Part shown: positions 53,275 through 61,782 of the stretch, in pieces
Numbering within the stretch: position 1 is the stretch's first letter
Layout: the number at the start of each line of letters is the position of its first letter
DNA from: Usitatibacter rugosus
Lineage (GTDB): Bacteria; Pseudomonadota; Gammaproteobacteria; Burkholderiales; Usitatibacteraceae
Assembly: GCF_013003965.1 (NCBI RefSeq)
Contig: NZ_CP053069.1
Span: 2,263,419 to 2,327,418 of the forward strand
Direction of reading: 5' to 3'
Length of the DNA: 64,000 nt
Program-made: the position numbers and the translations under genes
Notes under the pieces: model-generated
What the model saw: only the letters and a program-made list of their open reading frames with translations
Database searches by the model: none
What the model was told of the DNA's origin: nothing

Positions 53275-54057
53275 TCACGCCGCCGCGGGCCGGGCGTTCC
53301 TGAAGAGCGCGAAGAAGTTCTTCGTGGTCGCTTCCGCCACCGCTTCGAGCGGGACCTCCTTCAGGCGCGCGACCTCCTCGGCCACGTGGCGCACGAACGA
53401 CGGCTCGTTGGTCTTGCCGCGATGGGGCACGGGCGCGAGATACGGCGAGTCGGTCTCGACCAGCATGCGGTCCAGCGGCACCTGCTTCGCGACCTCCTTC
53501 AAATCCCTGGCGTTCTTGAACGTGACGATCCCGGAGAACGAGATGTAGAAGCCCAGGTCGATGGCCGCCTTCGCCACGTCCCACGTCTCCGTGAAGCAAT
53601 GCATGACGCCGCCCACGTCCCGCGCGCCCTCCTCGTCCAGGATGCGCACCGTGTCCGCCGCCGACTGGCGCGTGTGGATCACGAGCGGCTTCGCGCAGGC
53701 GCGTGCTGCCCGGATGTGCCTGCGAAAGCGCTCGCGCTGCCAATCGAGGTCGCCCTCGACGCGGAAGTAGTCGAGGCCCGTCTCGCCGATCGCGACGACC
53801 TTCGGGTCGTCGGCCATCGCGAGCAGCTCCTCCACGGAAGCTTCGCGGCCGTCACCGCGCTCGTCGGGATGCACGCCCGCGGAGCACCAGAGGTTGGGCT
53901 GCGAGCGCGCAACGTCGCGAACCGCGGGGAAGGTCTCGAGCGTGGTGCTGATGGTCAGTGCGTGCGTGATGCCGTTCTCACGCATGCGCGCGAGGACGCC
54001 ATCGAGGTCGGACCGCAGCTCGGGGAAATCGAGGTGGCAATGGGAGTCGACGAACAT
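53275..54057 (-). CDS. TatD-family metal-dependent hydrolase (YcfH type)
   Basis: A 260-residue TIM-barrel DNase-like hydrolase. Metal ligands: FVDSHCHLDF, IGETGLDYF, VIHTRQ, GVMHCFTET and VETDSPYLAP. The YcfH group lies next to holB and pilZ in many Betaproteobacteria; here cfa and a palindromic repeat separate it from pilZ. The protein likely has 3'-5' deoxyribonuclease or related activity by family. Confidence 0.92.
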   Translation of the reverse strand: MFVDSHCHLDFPELRSDLDGVLARMRENGITHALTISTTLETFPAVRDVARSQPNLWCSAGVHPDERGDGREASVEELLAMADDPKVVAIGETGLDYFRVEGDLDWQRERFRRHIRAARACAKPLVIHTRQSAADTVRILDEEGARDVGGVMHCFTETWDVAKAAIDLGFYISFSGIVTFKNARDLKEVAKQVPLDRMLVETDSPYLAPVPHRGKTNEPSFVRHVAEEVARLKEVPLEAVAEATTKNFFALFRNARPAAA

Positions 54058-54085
54058 GCTCCCATTTTACGGGTTCGTTTCGTTT

Positions 54086-54361
54086 ACGGCTGCGCCGACA
54101 CGCAGATGCCCACCCTGGGACAGAAGAAAGCCGCCAAACAGGCGGCTTCAGGACAAGACGGGGTCACGCAGATGGCCGCAGATAACCCCCTGTTTGTGAC
54201 TCAGGGCGGCGAGACGCGAGAAATGAATCACCGCTCGACGCTATTGAGATACCTCCAAGGTTTTATCTGCGGCCATCTGCGTAACCCTGTCCTATCCGGA
54301 AGGCGCCTCCGGGCGCCTTTCTTCTGTCCAAGGGTGGGCATCTGCGTGTCGGCGCAGCCGT
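54086..54361. repeat. Nested palindromic element with two hairpins
   Basis: This fills most of the only gene-free gap over 300 bp (54058-54366). Outer arms, 54086-54126 and 54321-54361, are 41-bp inverted copies with one mismatch. Inner arms, 54165-54186 and 54263-54284, are inverted copies with one mismatch built on GCAGATGGCCGCAGATAA. Between outer and inner arms on each side sits a short perfect hairpin: AAGCCGCC/GGCGGCTT (54128-54148) and AAGGCGCC/GGCGCCTT (54300-54319). The centre (54187-54262) is unique. No ORF of note lies inside. Confidence 0.92.
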
Positions 54362-54366
54362 GAAAC

Positions 54367-55551
54367 TCAGCGGTACATCCAGTCCCGCGTGAGCGGCATT
54401 TCGGAGCGCCCCGGCTGCGTCTCCTTCGTGGCAAGCACCTGGTGGATGGAGATCCAGCGCTGCTCGAACGCATGCGCGCAGCCCGCGAGATAGAGGCGCC
54501 AGGTGCGGGCGATGCGCTCGCTCGACGCGGCCGACGCCTCGGCGAGCCGCGCCTCGAAGTTGGCGCTCCAGTGCGAGAGCGTCTTCGCGTAGTGCGGCCG
54601 CAGGGTCTCGACGTCGTGGACCTCGAAGTCCGCGTCGCTCATCTCCTTCACGACGAGGTGCAGGTGCGGCAGCTCGCCCCGGGGGAAGATGTGGCGGTCG
54701 ATGAACTCGCCGGCGCCCAGGCCCAGCGAGCGGTTGCCGGTATCCGAGGTGGTGATGCCGTGGTTCAGGAACGCCCCGCCCTCGCGCAGCAGGCGGCGGA
54801 CGCATTGGAAATAGGTCGGCAGGTTCTTCAAGCCCACGTGCTCGAACATGCCGACGCTCGCCACGCGGTCGTAGGTCCCGTGGTGATCGCGGTAGTCCTC
54901 GAGCAGGACGCGGCACTGGTCCTGGAGGCCCGCGGCGCGGATGCGCTCGTTGGCGAGGCGATACTGGTTCTCGGAGAGCGTGATGCCCGTCGCGTTCACG
55001 CCGTAAGCGCGGGCTGCGTGCATGACGAGCGCGCCCCAGCCGCAACCCACGTCGAGGAAGCGGTCGCCGGGCTCCAGCCGCAGCTTGTGGCAGATGTGGT
55101 CGAGCTTCTGCACCTGCGCCTGCGCCAGCGTGTCGGACTCGCTGTGGAAGTAGGCACATGAATAGACCATGCGCGAGTCGAGCCAGAGCGCGTAGAACTC
55201 GTTGGAGACGTCGTAGTGATGCGCGATCGCCTGGCGGTCGCCGCGGCGCGTGTGCAGCGCGGCGCGCGGGCCCGAGCGCCCGAAGAGCCCGTCACCCGTC
55301 GAACGGGACAGTGCCTCCGCCGTGCGGATGGCGGCGCCGATATCCCCTTCGAAGTCGATGTCGCCCTCGATGTACGCCTCAGCGAGGCTGAGGAGGCTCG
55401 GACGTCGCAGCGCGAGCGCCGCACCCGGGTGCTTCACGCGCAGCGTGGCGCTCGGGGAATCGGAGAGGGCGAAATCGCGGCCGTCCCAGAGCACGACGCG
55501 CACGGGAGCCTGCACATGGCCAAGACGCTTGGCGGGATCGAATCCGAACAA
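54367..55551 (-). CDS. cfa: Cyclopropane-fatty-acyl-phospholipid synthase
   Basis: A 394-residue SAM-dependent enzyme that adds a methylene bridge to unsaturated acyl chains of membrane phospholipids. It has an N-terminal lipid-binding part (LSLAEAYIEGDIDFEGDI), HYDVSNEFYALWLD, the SAM motif FLDVGCGWGALVMHAA and GMFEHVGLKNLPTYF. Length is normal. It interrupts the usual pilZ-tatD neighbourhood and is followed by the nested palindrome, which suggests later insertion together or separately. Confidence 0.94.
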   Translation of the reverse strand: MFGFDPAKRLGHVQAPVRVVLWDGRDFALSDSPSATLRVKHPGAALALRRPSLLSLAEAYIEGDIDFEGDIGAAIRTAEALSRSTGDGLFGRSGPRAALHTRRGDRQAIAHHYDVSNEFYALWLDSRMVYSCAYFHSESDTLAQAQVQKLDHICHKLRLEPGDRFLDVGCGWGALVMHAARAYGVNATGITLSENQYRLANERIRAAGLQDQCRVLLEDYRDHHGTYDRVASVGMFEHVGLKNLPTYFQCVRRLLREGGAFLNHGITTSDTGNRSLGLGAGEFIDRHIFPRGELPHLHLVVKEMSDADFEVHDVETLRPHYAKTLSHWSANFEARLAEASAASSERIARTWRLYLAGCAHAFEQRWISIHQVLATKETQPGRSEMPLTRDWMYR

Positions 55552-55605
55552 GGCGACCTCCTCACGGTTGCCGGTACGCGCCCGGCAGCCCGCGAGGGCC
55601 GACGA

Positions 55606-55971
55606 TCAGAGCGTGTGCGTCGGCCGCGAGGACTGCAGTGCGCCGGCGAGAAGTCCTTCGACTTTCTTGCGGAAGTCCCGGGCCTGCTCGCTGTCCTGCA
55701 GTTGGATGCCGATCCCCTGCGGACGGTTCCCGGCCGTGTGCGCCGGGTTCACCCAGGCGACGATGCCCTGGAGGGAGATGCGCGACGGATCGTCCAGCAG
55801 CGAGAGGAGGACGATCACCTCTTCGCCGAGGCGGTGGTCGCGGTTGCTGGGAAGGAAGAGCCCGCCGCCCTTCAGCAAGGGGATCCAGGCCGCGTAGAGC
55901 GAGGCCTTGGACCGGATCACCAGGGAGAAGACCCCAGGCCGGTGTGCGGTGGCGGTGTCGGCTGTGCTCAT
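55606..55971 (-). CDS. pilZ: PilZ domain protein (type IV pilus type)
   Basis: A 121-residue PilZ homologue with the block GGLFLPSNRDHRLGEEVIVLLSLLDDP and GIVAWVNPAH. The c-di-GMP motif RxxxR and (D/N)xSxxG are not evident, as in the pilus assembly protein PilZ, which does not bind c-di-GMP. Its ATG directly follows the holB TAG, the conserved holB-pilZ order. It is probably required for type IV pilus extension. Confidence 0.9.
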   Translation of the reverse strand: MSTADTATAHRPGVFSLVIRSKASLYAAWIPLLKGGGLFLPSNRDHRLGEEVIVLLSLLDDPSRISLQGIVAWVNPAHTAGNRPQGIGIQLQDSEQARDFRKKVEGLLAGALQSSRPTHTL

Positions 55972-56982
55972 CTATCGGGTACCCGATGTAGCCCGATTGT
56001 AGGACATGAGCAGGTGCTCGGCCAGCAGCCGGGCATTCAGGGGGTGCGAGGCCAGCCGGCGGGCGGCCCGCAGCTCGCGCTCGAGGTCGTAGAGGCGCTC
56101 GGGGTCGGCGGCCCGCGCCTTGGCCTGTGCCGCGGGGACCAGGTCCACGTGGTGGCGCACCGAAGCGCCCGCCCGCACCCGCATGAGGTCGTGGACCCAG
56201 GTTTGCATCCAGTACACGGTGCGGTCGAGCGCGGGCCGGTCGATGCGCTCGGCGAATGTCAGGGGCTCCGCGCCCGAGGCCCGCGAGAGCTCCGCCAGCA
56301 CCTTGCGGCGCAGCTGCATCTCCTCGGGGGCGGCGAGGTCGCGGGCCAGGAGCGGCGCGCCTCCGGCCACGGCGAGCGCGGTGCGCGGGTCTTCCACGCC
56401 TTCGGCCTTCAGCCAGGCCAGCGCCTCGGCCTCGACCGGCATGGGGAGCACGAGGGCACGGCAGCGGCTGCGGATGGTCGGCAGCAGGCGTGCGGGCTGG
56501 TCGCTCACGAGCACGATGAGCGTCGAAGGCGGCGGCTCCTCGAGGGTCTTCAGCAATGCGTTGGCCGCCCCGGGATGCATCGCCTCGGCCGGACGGATCA
56601 CCAGCACCCGCAGCCCCGCACGGTGCGTGGAGAGCGAGATGAAATCCGCCTGCGCGCGGATCTGGTCGATCTTGATGACCACGCTCTTCTTGGTGTCGGC
56701 CTTGGCCGTCTCGGCCTCGCCTTCCGCATCCTCTTCGGCGGCTTCGGGAATCACCTCGCGATAGTCGGGATGGTTGCCCTGCGAGAACCAATGGCAGGAC
56801 GAACACGTACCGCAGGCGAAGGCGCCCTTGGGCGATTCGCACAGCACGGCGTTGGCGAGTGCCTTGGCGAACTCACTCTTGCCGATGCCCGAGCGGCCCT
56901 GCACCAGGAGCGCGTGCGGCAGGCGCGTGCGATCGGCGAGCAGGCGCTCCAGCGCGGCGCGATGCCAGGGATACGGTGTCAT
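55972..56982 (-). CDS. holB: DNA polymerase III subunit delta prime
   Basis: A 336-residue clamp-loader subunit. The AAA+ domain has GRSGIGKSEFAKAL (an intact P-loop, unlike E. coli HolB), a zinc module CGTCSSCHWFSQGNHPDY, and ALLKTLEEPPPSTLIVLVSD. An acidic insertion (EAAEEDAEGEAETAKAD) precedes the KIDQIR helix. It overlaps tmk by 4 nt and is followed directly by pilZ, in a conserved operon. Confidence 0.93.
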   Translation of the reverse strand: MTPYPWHRAALERLLADRTRLPHALLVQGRSGIGKSEFAKALANAVLCESPKGAFACGTCSSCHWFSQGNHPDYREVIPEAAEEDAEGEAETAKADTKKSVVIKIDQIRAQADFISLSTHRAGLRVLVIRPAEAMHPGAANALLKTLEEPPPSTLIVLVSDQPARLLPTIRSRCRALVLPMPVEAEALAWLKAEGVEDPRTALAVAGGAPLLARDLAAPEEMQLRRKVLAELSRASGAEPLTFAERIDRPALDRTVYWMQTWVHDLMRVRAGASVRHHVDLVPAAQAKARAADPERLYDLERELRAARRLASHPLNARLLAEHLLMSYNRATSGTR

Positions 56983-57599
56983 GCGAGGACCGGGGCCAAC
57001 GCGGCCTCGAGGCGGGCGCGAACCTGTTCGAAGGATCCGGACGCGTCGATGACGCGGATGCGCGCGGGCTCGTCGCGTGCGCGTTCGAGGTAGGCGCCGC
57101 GCACGCGGCGGAAGAAGTCGGTCTTCTCGCGCTCGAAGCGGTCGGGCGTGCGCTGCTGGCCCTGCTGGCGTTCGGCCGCGAGCGCCGGATCCACGTCGAA
57201 GAGGAAGGTGGCGTCGGGCACCGGGGCCGGCTCGAGGGCCTTCACGAGGGCATCGAAGGTGGCGCGCGGCAGGCCATGGCCACCGCACTGGTAGGCGTAC
57301 GTGGAGTCGATGAAGCGGTCGCAGATCACCCACTCACCGGCGGCGAGCGCGGGCTCGATCACTTTCGTCACGTGTTCCGATCGTGCGCCGAACATGAGGT
57401 AGGCCTCGGCGCGCACGCCCATCGGCTCGTGCAAGACGATCTTGCGCACATCCTCGCCCACGCGGGTGCCTCCGGGCTCGCGCGTGTCGATCACGTGCAC
57501 GCCCCTCTCCCGCACCTGGTCGGCGATGAACTGGACGTGCGAGGACTTGCCCGCACCGTCGATGCCTTCCAGCGTGATGAATCGCCCGCGCATCCTCAT
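56979..57599 (-). CDS. tmk: Thymidylate kinase
   Basis: A 206-residue kinase for dTMP to dTDP. P-loop GIDGAGKSSH, dTMP-binding TREPGGTRVGEDVR, DRFIDSTYAYQ and the LID Arg region RTPDRFEREKTDFF. Start ATG at 57599 overlaps the mltG stop (ATGA); a second ATG two codons later would also work. Its own end overlaps holB by 4 nt. Confidence 0.94.
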   Translation of the reverse strand: MRMRGRFITLEGIDGAGKSSHVQFIADQVRERGVHVIDTREPGGTRVGEDVRKIVLHEPMGVRAEAYLMFGARSEHVTKVIEPALAAGEWVICDRFIDSTYAYQCGGHGLPRATFDALVKALEPAPVPDATFLFDVDPALAAERQQGQQRTPDRFEREKTDFFRRVRGAYLERARDEPARIRVIDASGSFEQVRARLEAALAPVLA

Positions 57600-58591
57600 C
57601 CTTTCCCGAGCTGGTATTTTGCCACCGCGCGGTTGTGCTCCTCGAGGGTGCGCGAGAACTGGTGCGTGCCGTCGCCCTTGCCGACGAAATAGAGATAGTC
57701 GGACTTCGCGGGACGCGTCGCCGCGGCGAGGGAGGCCGCCCCGGGCATCGCGATCGGCGTGGGCGGCAGGCCATCGCGCGTGTACGTATTCCACGGCGTG
57801 TCGGCGGAGAGGTCCTTCTTGCGGATGTTGCCGTCGAAGGTGGCACCCATGCCGTAGATCACCGTGGGATCGGTCTGCAGGCGCATCCCTTTCCTCAGGC
57901 GGTTCACGAACACGCTCGCGACGAGGGGACGCTCCGCGGCGGCGCCCGTTTCCTTCTCGACGATCGAGGCGAGGATCAGGGCCTCGTAGGGATTGGCGAG
58001 CGGCACGTCGGGATCGCGAGCCTGCCAGGCCTCGGCCAGGCGCTTCTTCATCGCGGCGTGCGCGCGCTTGAGGACATCCGCATCCGCCGTGCCCGGATCG
58101 AAGCGATACGTGTCGGGGAAGAGCCAGCCTTCGAGGGAGCCTTCCGGCAGGCCGGCGGCCGCGCGCACTTCGTCCTTCGATTTGCCGGGCAGCGTCTGCT
58201 TCAGGCGCGGCTGCAGCGCGAGCGCCGCCAGCCATTGGCGCACGGTCGTACCTTCGATGAACGCGATGTCCACGTTGACCACGTCGCCGCGATTCAGCTT
58301 GTCCAGCAGCTCGATCGGCGTCATCGGAGCGTCGAGGCGATACGTGCCGGCCTGCATCGCGCGGTCCTTGCCGAGGATGCGAGCGAGGATCCAGAAGGAG
58401 TTCGCGTCGGGCAGGAGGCCTTCGTCGGAGAGGCGGCGCGAGACGCCGCGCAGCGAGGCTCCGGGCCGCACGTGGAACTCGTAGCCCGGCACCGGCGGCT
58501 GGAGGGCCTTCGAGGCGAACAGCGCGAGCCACGCGGCCGCGCCGAGCAGCGAGGCCAGGACCAGCAGGATGAGGACCTTAAGCTTTCGCAT
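57596..58591 (-). CDS. mltG: Endolytic transglycosylase MltG (YceG)
   Basis: A 331-residue inner-membrane lytic transglycosylase that cuts nascent peptidoglycan. An N-terminal helix (VLILLVLASLLGAAAWLALF), LysM-like subdomain (GASLRGVSRRLSDEGLL), EGTTVRQW and the catalytic Glu in ILASIVEKETGA are all present, then NTYTRDGLPPTPIAMPG. Start at 58591 lies within pabC (14-nt overlap). Confidence 0.93.
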   Translation of the reverse strand: MRKLKVLILLVLASLLGAAAWLALFASKALQPPVPGYEFHVRPGASLRGVSRRLSDEGLLPDANSFWILARILGKDRAMQAGTYRLDAPMTPIELLDKLNRGDVVNVDIAFIEGTTVRQWLAALALQPRLKQTLPGKSKDEVRAAAGLPEGSLEGWLFPDTYRFDPGTADADVLKRAHAAMKKRLAEAWQARDPDVPLANPYEALILASIVEKETGAAAERPLVASVFVNRLRKGMRLQTDPTVIYGMGATFDGNIRKKDLSADTPWNTYTRDGLPPTPIAMPGAASLAAATRPAKSDYLYFVGKGDGTHQFSRTLEEHNRAVAKYQLGKG

Positions 58592-59399
58592 CGTCGGCGG
58601 CGATCTCTGACTGGAAGCGGCGCGTGAGGGACCCGACCGGCCATTTCTTCTCGCCCAGTGCCACGACCGGCCACAGGCCGATGAGGCTGTTGGCGAGGAA
58701 GACTTCGTCGGCTTCTTCCAGCTCGGCGAAGGCGACATCGCGCACGTCGCAGGTGATGCCGCCGGCGGCCGCGAGGTCGCGCACGCGGTCGCGCTGCGCA
58801 CCGGCCACGCCGCAGCGCGTGAGCAGCGGCGTCACGAGCGCGCCGGCGACGACCAGGAACACGTTGCTCATCGTGGCCTCGACGAGGCGCCCTTCGCGAT
58901 CGCACAGCAGGCCTTCGCGGATCGACGCATCGAACCACTCCGAGCGCGCGAGCACGTTTTCCAGGCGATTGAGCGTCTTCACGCCGGCCAGGCGCGGCTG
59001 CTCGGAGAGCACGAGGTCGCAGCGCCGGACGCGAATGCCATCGCGTGCCAGCTCGGCCGGGTATTCAGGAGGATCGAATGCGGCCACGATTCGGCGCGCG
59101 ACCGTCTCCGTGGGCTTCGAGTAGCCGCGGCCGGACGTGCCGCGCGTGACGGTGATCTTAACCACCGCTTCACGCGGCGCAACGCGCGCGATCTCGCTTC
59201 GCAGCACGGCTTCGTCGGGAACGGGGATGTCGAGCGCCTGGCAATCGTGCGCGAGGCGGCGGAAATGGCGATCCCAGTTGAGCGCCCGGCCCGCGCGAAC
59301 CTCGAGCGTGCGGAAGATGCCGTCGCCGAAGGCGAGGCCGCGGTCCAGCACCGTCACCGTGGATGCGGCGACGCCGTCGACAAGGATGGAGGCCGTCAT
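58578..59399 (-). CDS. pabC: Aminodeoxychorismate lyase
   Basis: A 273-residue class IV PLP enzyme that makes 4-aminobenzoate for folate. DRGLAFGDGIFRT near the start, the PLP lysine Lys141 in AGVKTLNRLENVLA, EATMSNVFLV and the closing EEADEVFLANSLIG (a Leu-Ile variant of the usual TNSL) fit PabC. Placed between fabF and mltG, the standard order. Confidence 0.92.
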   Translation of the reverse strand: MTASILVDGVAASTVTVLDRGLAFGDGIFRTLEVRAGRALNWDRHFRRLAHDCQALDIPVPDEAVLRSEIARVAPREAVVKITVTRGTSGRGYSKPTETVARRIVAAFDPPEYPAELARDGIRVRRCDLVLSEQPRLAGVKTLNRLENVLARSEWFDASIREGLLCDREGRLVEATMSNVFLVVAGALVTPLLTRCGVAGAQRDRVRDLAAAGGITCDVRDVAFAELEEADEVFLANSLIGLWPVVALGEKKWPVGSLTRRFQSEIAADDAKA

Positions 59400-59418
59400 G
59401 CGAGCGGCCCGCCCGGCG

Positions 59419-60654
59419 CTAGCGCAACCGGCGGAACGCGAGGGTTCCGTTCGTACCGCCGAACCCGAAGGAGTTCGAGAGCGCGAAATCGATCTTCATG
59501 TCGCGCGCCGTGTTGGCCACGTAGTCCAGGTCGCAAGCGGGATCCTGGTTGAAGATGTTCATCGTGGGCGGCGACTTCTGGTGGTGGATGGCCAGCACCG
59601 TGATCACCGCCTCCAGCCCGCCGGCCGCACCCAGGAGGTGGCCGTGCATCGACTTGGTGGAATTCACCGCGATCTTGTAGGCGTGGTCGCCGAGGGCGGC
59701 CTTGATCGCGGCGGTCTCGTTCGAATCGCCCAGCGGCGTGGAGGTGCCGTGCGCGTTCATGTATTGGATCTCGTCGGCGTTGGCGCCGGCGTTGCGCAGT
59801 GCCGCGAGCATGGCGCGGCGGGGACCATCCATGTTGGGCGCGGTGATGTGGTTCGCGTCGGCGCTCATGCCCATGCCGGCGAGCTCGCAGTAAATGCGCG
59901 CACCGCGCTTCTTCGCGTGCTCGTATTCCTCGAGGATCATTACGCCGGCGCCCTCGCCCAGGACGAAGCCGTCACGGTCCTTGTCGAACGGACGCGAAGC
60001 GGTCGCGGGGTCGTCGTTGCGCTCGGAGAGCGCGCGGCAGGAGCAGAAGCCGCCCATGCCGGACATGTTGATGGTGGCTTCGGCACCGCCGGCGATCATC
60101 ACGTCGGCATCGCCGTACTCGATGACGCGGCCGGCATCGCCGATGCAATGCGAGCTCGTGGTGCAGGCCGAGACCATCGAGAGGTTCGGGCCCTTGGCGC
60201 CGAACTGGATGGAGACCATGCCGGCCACCATGTTGATGATCGAGCCGGGCACGAAGAACGGCGAGATACGCCGCGGGCCCTTGGCGATCATCTCGCGGAT
60301 GTTGTCCTCGATCATCGGCAGCCCGCCGATGCCCGAGCCCATGTTCACGCCGACGCGCTCCGCGTTCGATTCGTCGATGGTGAGGCCCGCATCCGCGAGC
60401 GCCATCTTGGTCGCGGCGAGGCCGAAGTGGATGAACGTGTCGGAGCGCTTGGTCTCCTTGGGCGGCATCCAGTCGACGGCGTTGAAGCCCTTCACTTCCG
60501 CGGCGATGCGGGTGGGAAGCACCGACGCGTCGAAACGCGTGATGGGGCCGACGCCGCTCACGCCCTTCAGCAGGTTCTCCCAGGCCGGCTCGATGCCGAT
60601 GCCGACGGGGGAGACCACGCCGAGGCCGGTCACGACGACTCTACGCTTGGTCAT
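59419..60654 (-). CDS. fabF: 3-oxoacyl-ACP synthase II
   Basis: A 411-residue condensing enzyme for acyl chain elongation. The catalytic triad is present: Cys in SMVSACTTSSHCIGDA, His in NAHGTSTPLGDSNE and His in STKSMHGHLLGAAGG. The GFGGTNGTLAF end is typical. It follows acpP by 95 nt, a gap that contains a GC-rich hairpin. Confidence 0.96.
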   Translation of the reverse strand: MTKRRVVVTGLGVVSPVGIGIEPAWENLLKGVSGVGPITRFDASVLPTRIAAEVKGFNAVDWMPPKETKRSDTFIHFGLAATKMALADAGLTIDESNAERVGVNMGSGIGGLPMIEDNIREMIAKGPRRISPFFVPGSIINMVAGMVSIQFGAKGPNLSMVSACTTSSHCIGDAGRVIEYGDADVMIAGGAEATINMSGMGGFCSCRALSERNDDPATASRPFDKDRDGFVLGEGAGVMILEEYEHAKKRGARIYCELAGMGMSADANHITAPNMDGPRRAMLAALRNAGANADEIQYMNAHGTSTPLGDSNETAAIKAALGDHAYKIAVNSTKSMHGHLLGAAGGLEAVITVLAIHHQKSPPTMNIFNQDPACDLDYVANTARDMKIDFALSNSFGFGGTNGTLAFRRLR

Positions 60655-60718
60655 TCGGTCACTCCGGAACGCGACAGGGGATCGCGGGATTTGCGGAGGC
60701 CGCGGACGCGGCCCCGGG

Positions 60719-60744
60719 AGCGGCGGGCCGAGGCCCGCGCCGCT
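60719..60744 (-). terminator. Hairpin between acpP and fabF
   Basis: An imperfect GC-rich stem, AGCGGCGGGCC (60719-60729) with GGCCCGCGCCGCT (60732-60744), follows the acpP stop on the minus strand. There is no T-run. It may slow transcription or protect the very abundant acpP mRNA from decay. Confidence 0.4.
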
Positions 60745-60749
60745 TGCTG

Positions 60750-60986
60750 TTACTTGACGTGCGTCTTCACGTAGTCGATCGCCTGCTGCACGTTGGTGAT
60801 CTTCTCCGCTTCCTCGTCGGGGATCTCGCACTCGAATTCCTCTTCGAGGGCCATCACGAGCTCCACGTTGTCCAGGGAATCTGCGCCAAGGTCTTCGACG
60901 AAGGAGGATTCATTTTTCACGTCCGCTTCGGCAACACCCAGTTGCTCGGCGACGATTTTCTTGACTCGGGCTTCGAGGTTGTCCAT
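60750..60986 (-). CDS. acpP: Acyl carrier protein
   Basis: A 78-residue acidic ACP. Ser37 in [18 protein letters not shown] is the 4'-phosphopantetheine site. Length, charge and position between fabG and fabF are standard. Ribosome site GGAGGAAG is strong. It carries growing acyl chains in the fatty acid cycle. Confidence 0.98.
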   Translation of the reverse strand: MDNLEARVKKIVAEQLGVAEADVKNESSFVEDLGADSLDNVELVMALEEEFECEIPDEEAEKITNVQQAIDYVKTHVK

Positions 60987-61036
60987 CTACTTCCTCCGCT
61001 TCTGTTTAGGTGCGAAAAAACGCGACATTCTACCAT

Positions 61037-61777
61037 CTAATCCATGTACAACCCACCATTCACGTGCACCGTGGAACCGGTCACGTAGCCTGCATTCGGC
61101 GAGCAGAGAAACAATACGGCCTGCGCAACGTCATCCACGCGCCCCAGGCGTCCCAGCGGGACGTTTTCCACCAGTTTCCTGGCCTGGTCTTCGCCCAGCG
61201 CGCGCGTCATGTCCGTGTCGATGAAGCCGGGCGCCACGCAGTTCACCGTGATGTTCCGGCTGCCGACCTCGCGCGCGAGCGACTTCGTGAAGCCGATGGT
61301 GCCCGCTTTCGAGGCCGCGTAGTTGGCCTGGCCCGCATTGCCCATGTGGCCCACGACGGAGGTCACGTTCACGATGCGCCCCGTCCGTGCCTTCATCATC
61401 CCGCGCAGGACCGCGCGCGAGAGCGTGAAGACGCTCTTCAGGTTGGTGGCCTGTACGTCGTCCCACTCCTCGTCCTTCATGCGGGCGAGGAGATTGTCCT
61501 TCGTGATGCCGGCGTTGTTGACCAGGATCCCGACCGGACCGAATTCCGCGGCCACCGCGTCGGCGAACGCCGCGCAAGCGGCCGAATCGCGCACGTCCAG
61601 CACCTTGCCCGTGCCCTTGGCGCCGGCGTCGGCGAGCCACTTTGCAATTCCTTCCGCGCCCTTCTCCGAGGTCGAGGTGCCGATGACGATGGCCCCGGCC
61701 TTCGAGAGTGCGTGGAGGATGCCTTCGCCGATGCCGCGGCTGGCGCCGGTGACGATCGCGACTTGTCCGTTGAGCAT
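61037..61777 (-). CDS. fabG: 3-oxoacyl-ACP reductase
   Basis: A 246-residue SDR enzyme that reduces 3-oxoacyl-ACP with NADPH. TGASRGIG (cofactor), NNAGITKDNLLARMKDEEW (FabG signature), NVTSVVG (Ser) and YAASKAG (Tyr/Lys) are present. Start ATG at 61777 chosen for fit to the family. It lies 5 nt after fabD. Confidence 0.96.
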   Translation of the reverse strand: MLNGQVAIVTGASRGIGEGILHALSKAGAIVIGTSTSEKGAEGIAKWLADAGAKGTGKVLDVRDSAACAAFADAVAAEFGPVGILVNNAGITKDNLLARMKDEEWDDVQATNLKSVFTLSRAVLRGMMKARTGRIVNVTSVVGHMGNAGQANYAASKAGTIGFTKSLAREVGSRNITVNCVAPGFIDTDMTRALGEDQARKLVENVPLGRLGRVDDVAQAVLFLCSPNAGYVTGSTVHVNGGLYMD

Positions 61778-61782
61778 GCGTT

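Noticed and set aside
54187-54262. Small gene inside the nested palindrome
   Set aside because: Short frames exist, but none has a ribosome site or recognisable protein sequence; the frames arise from the repeat arms.
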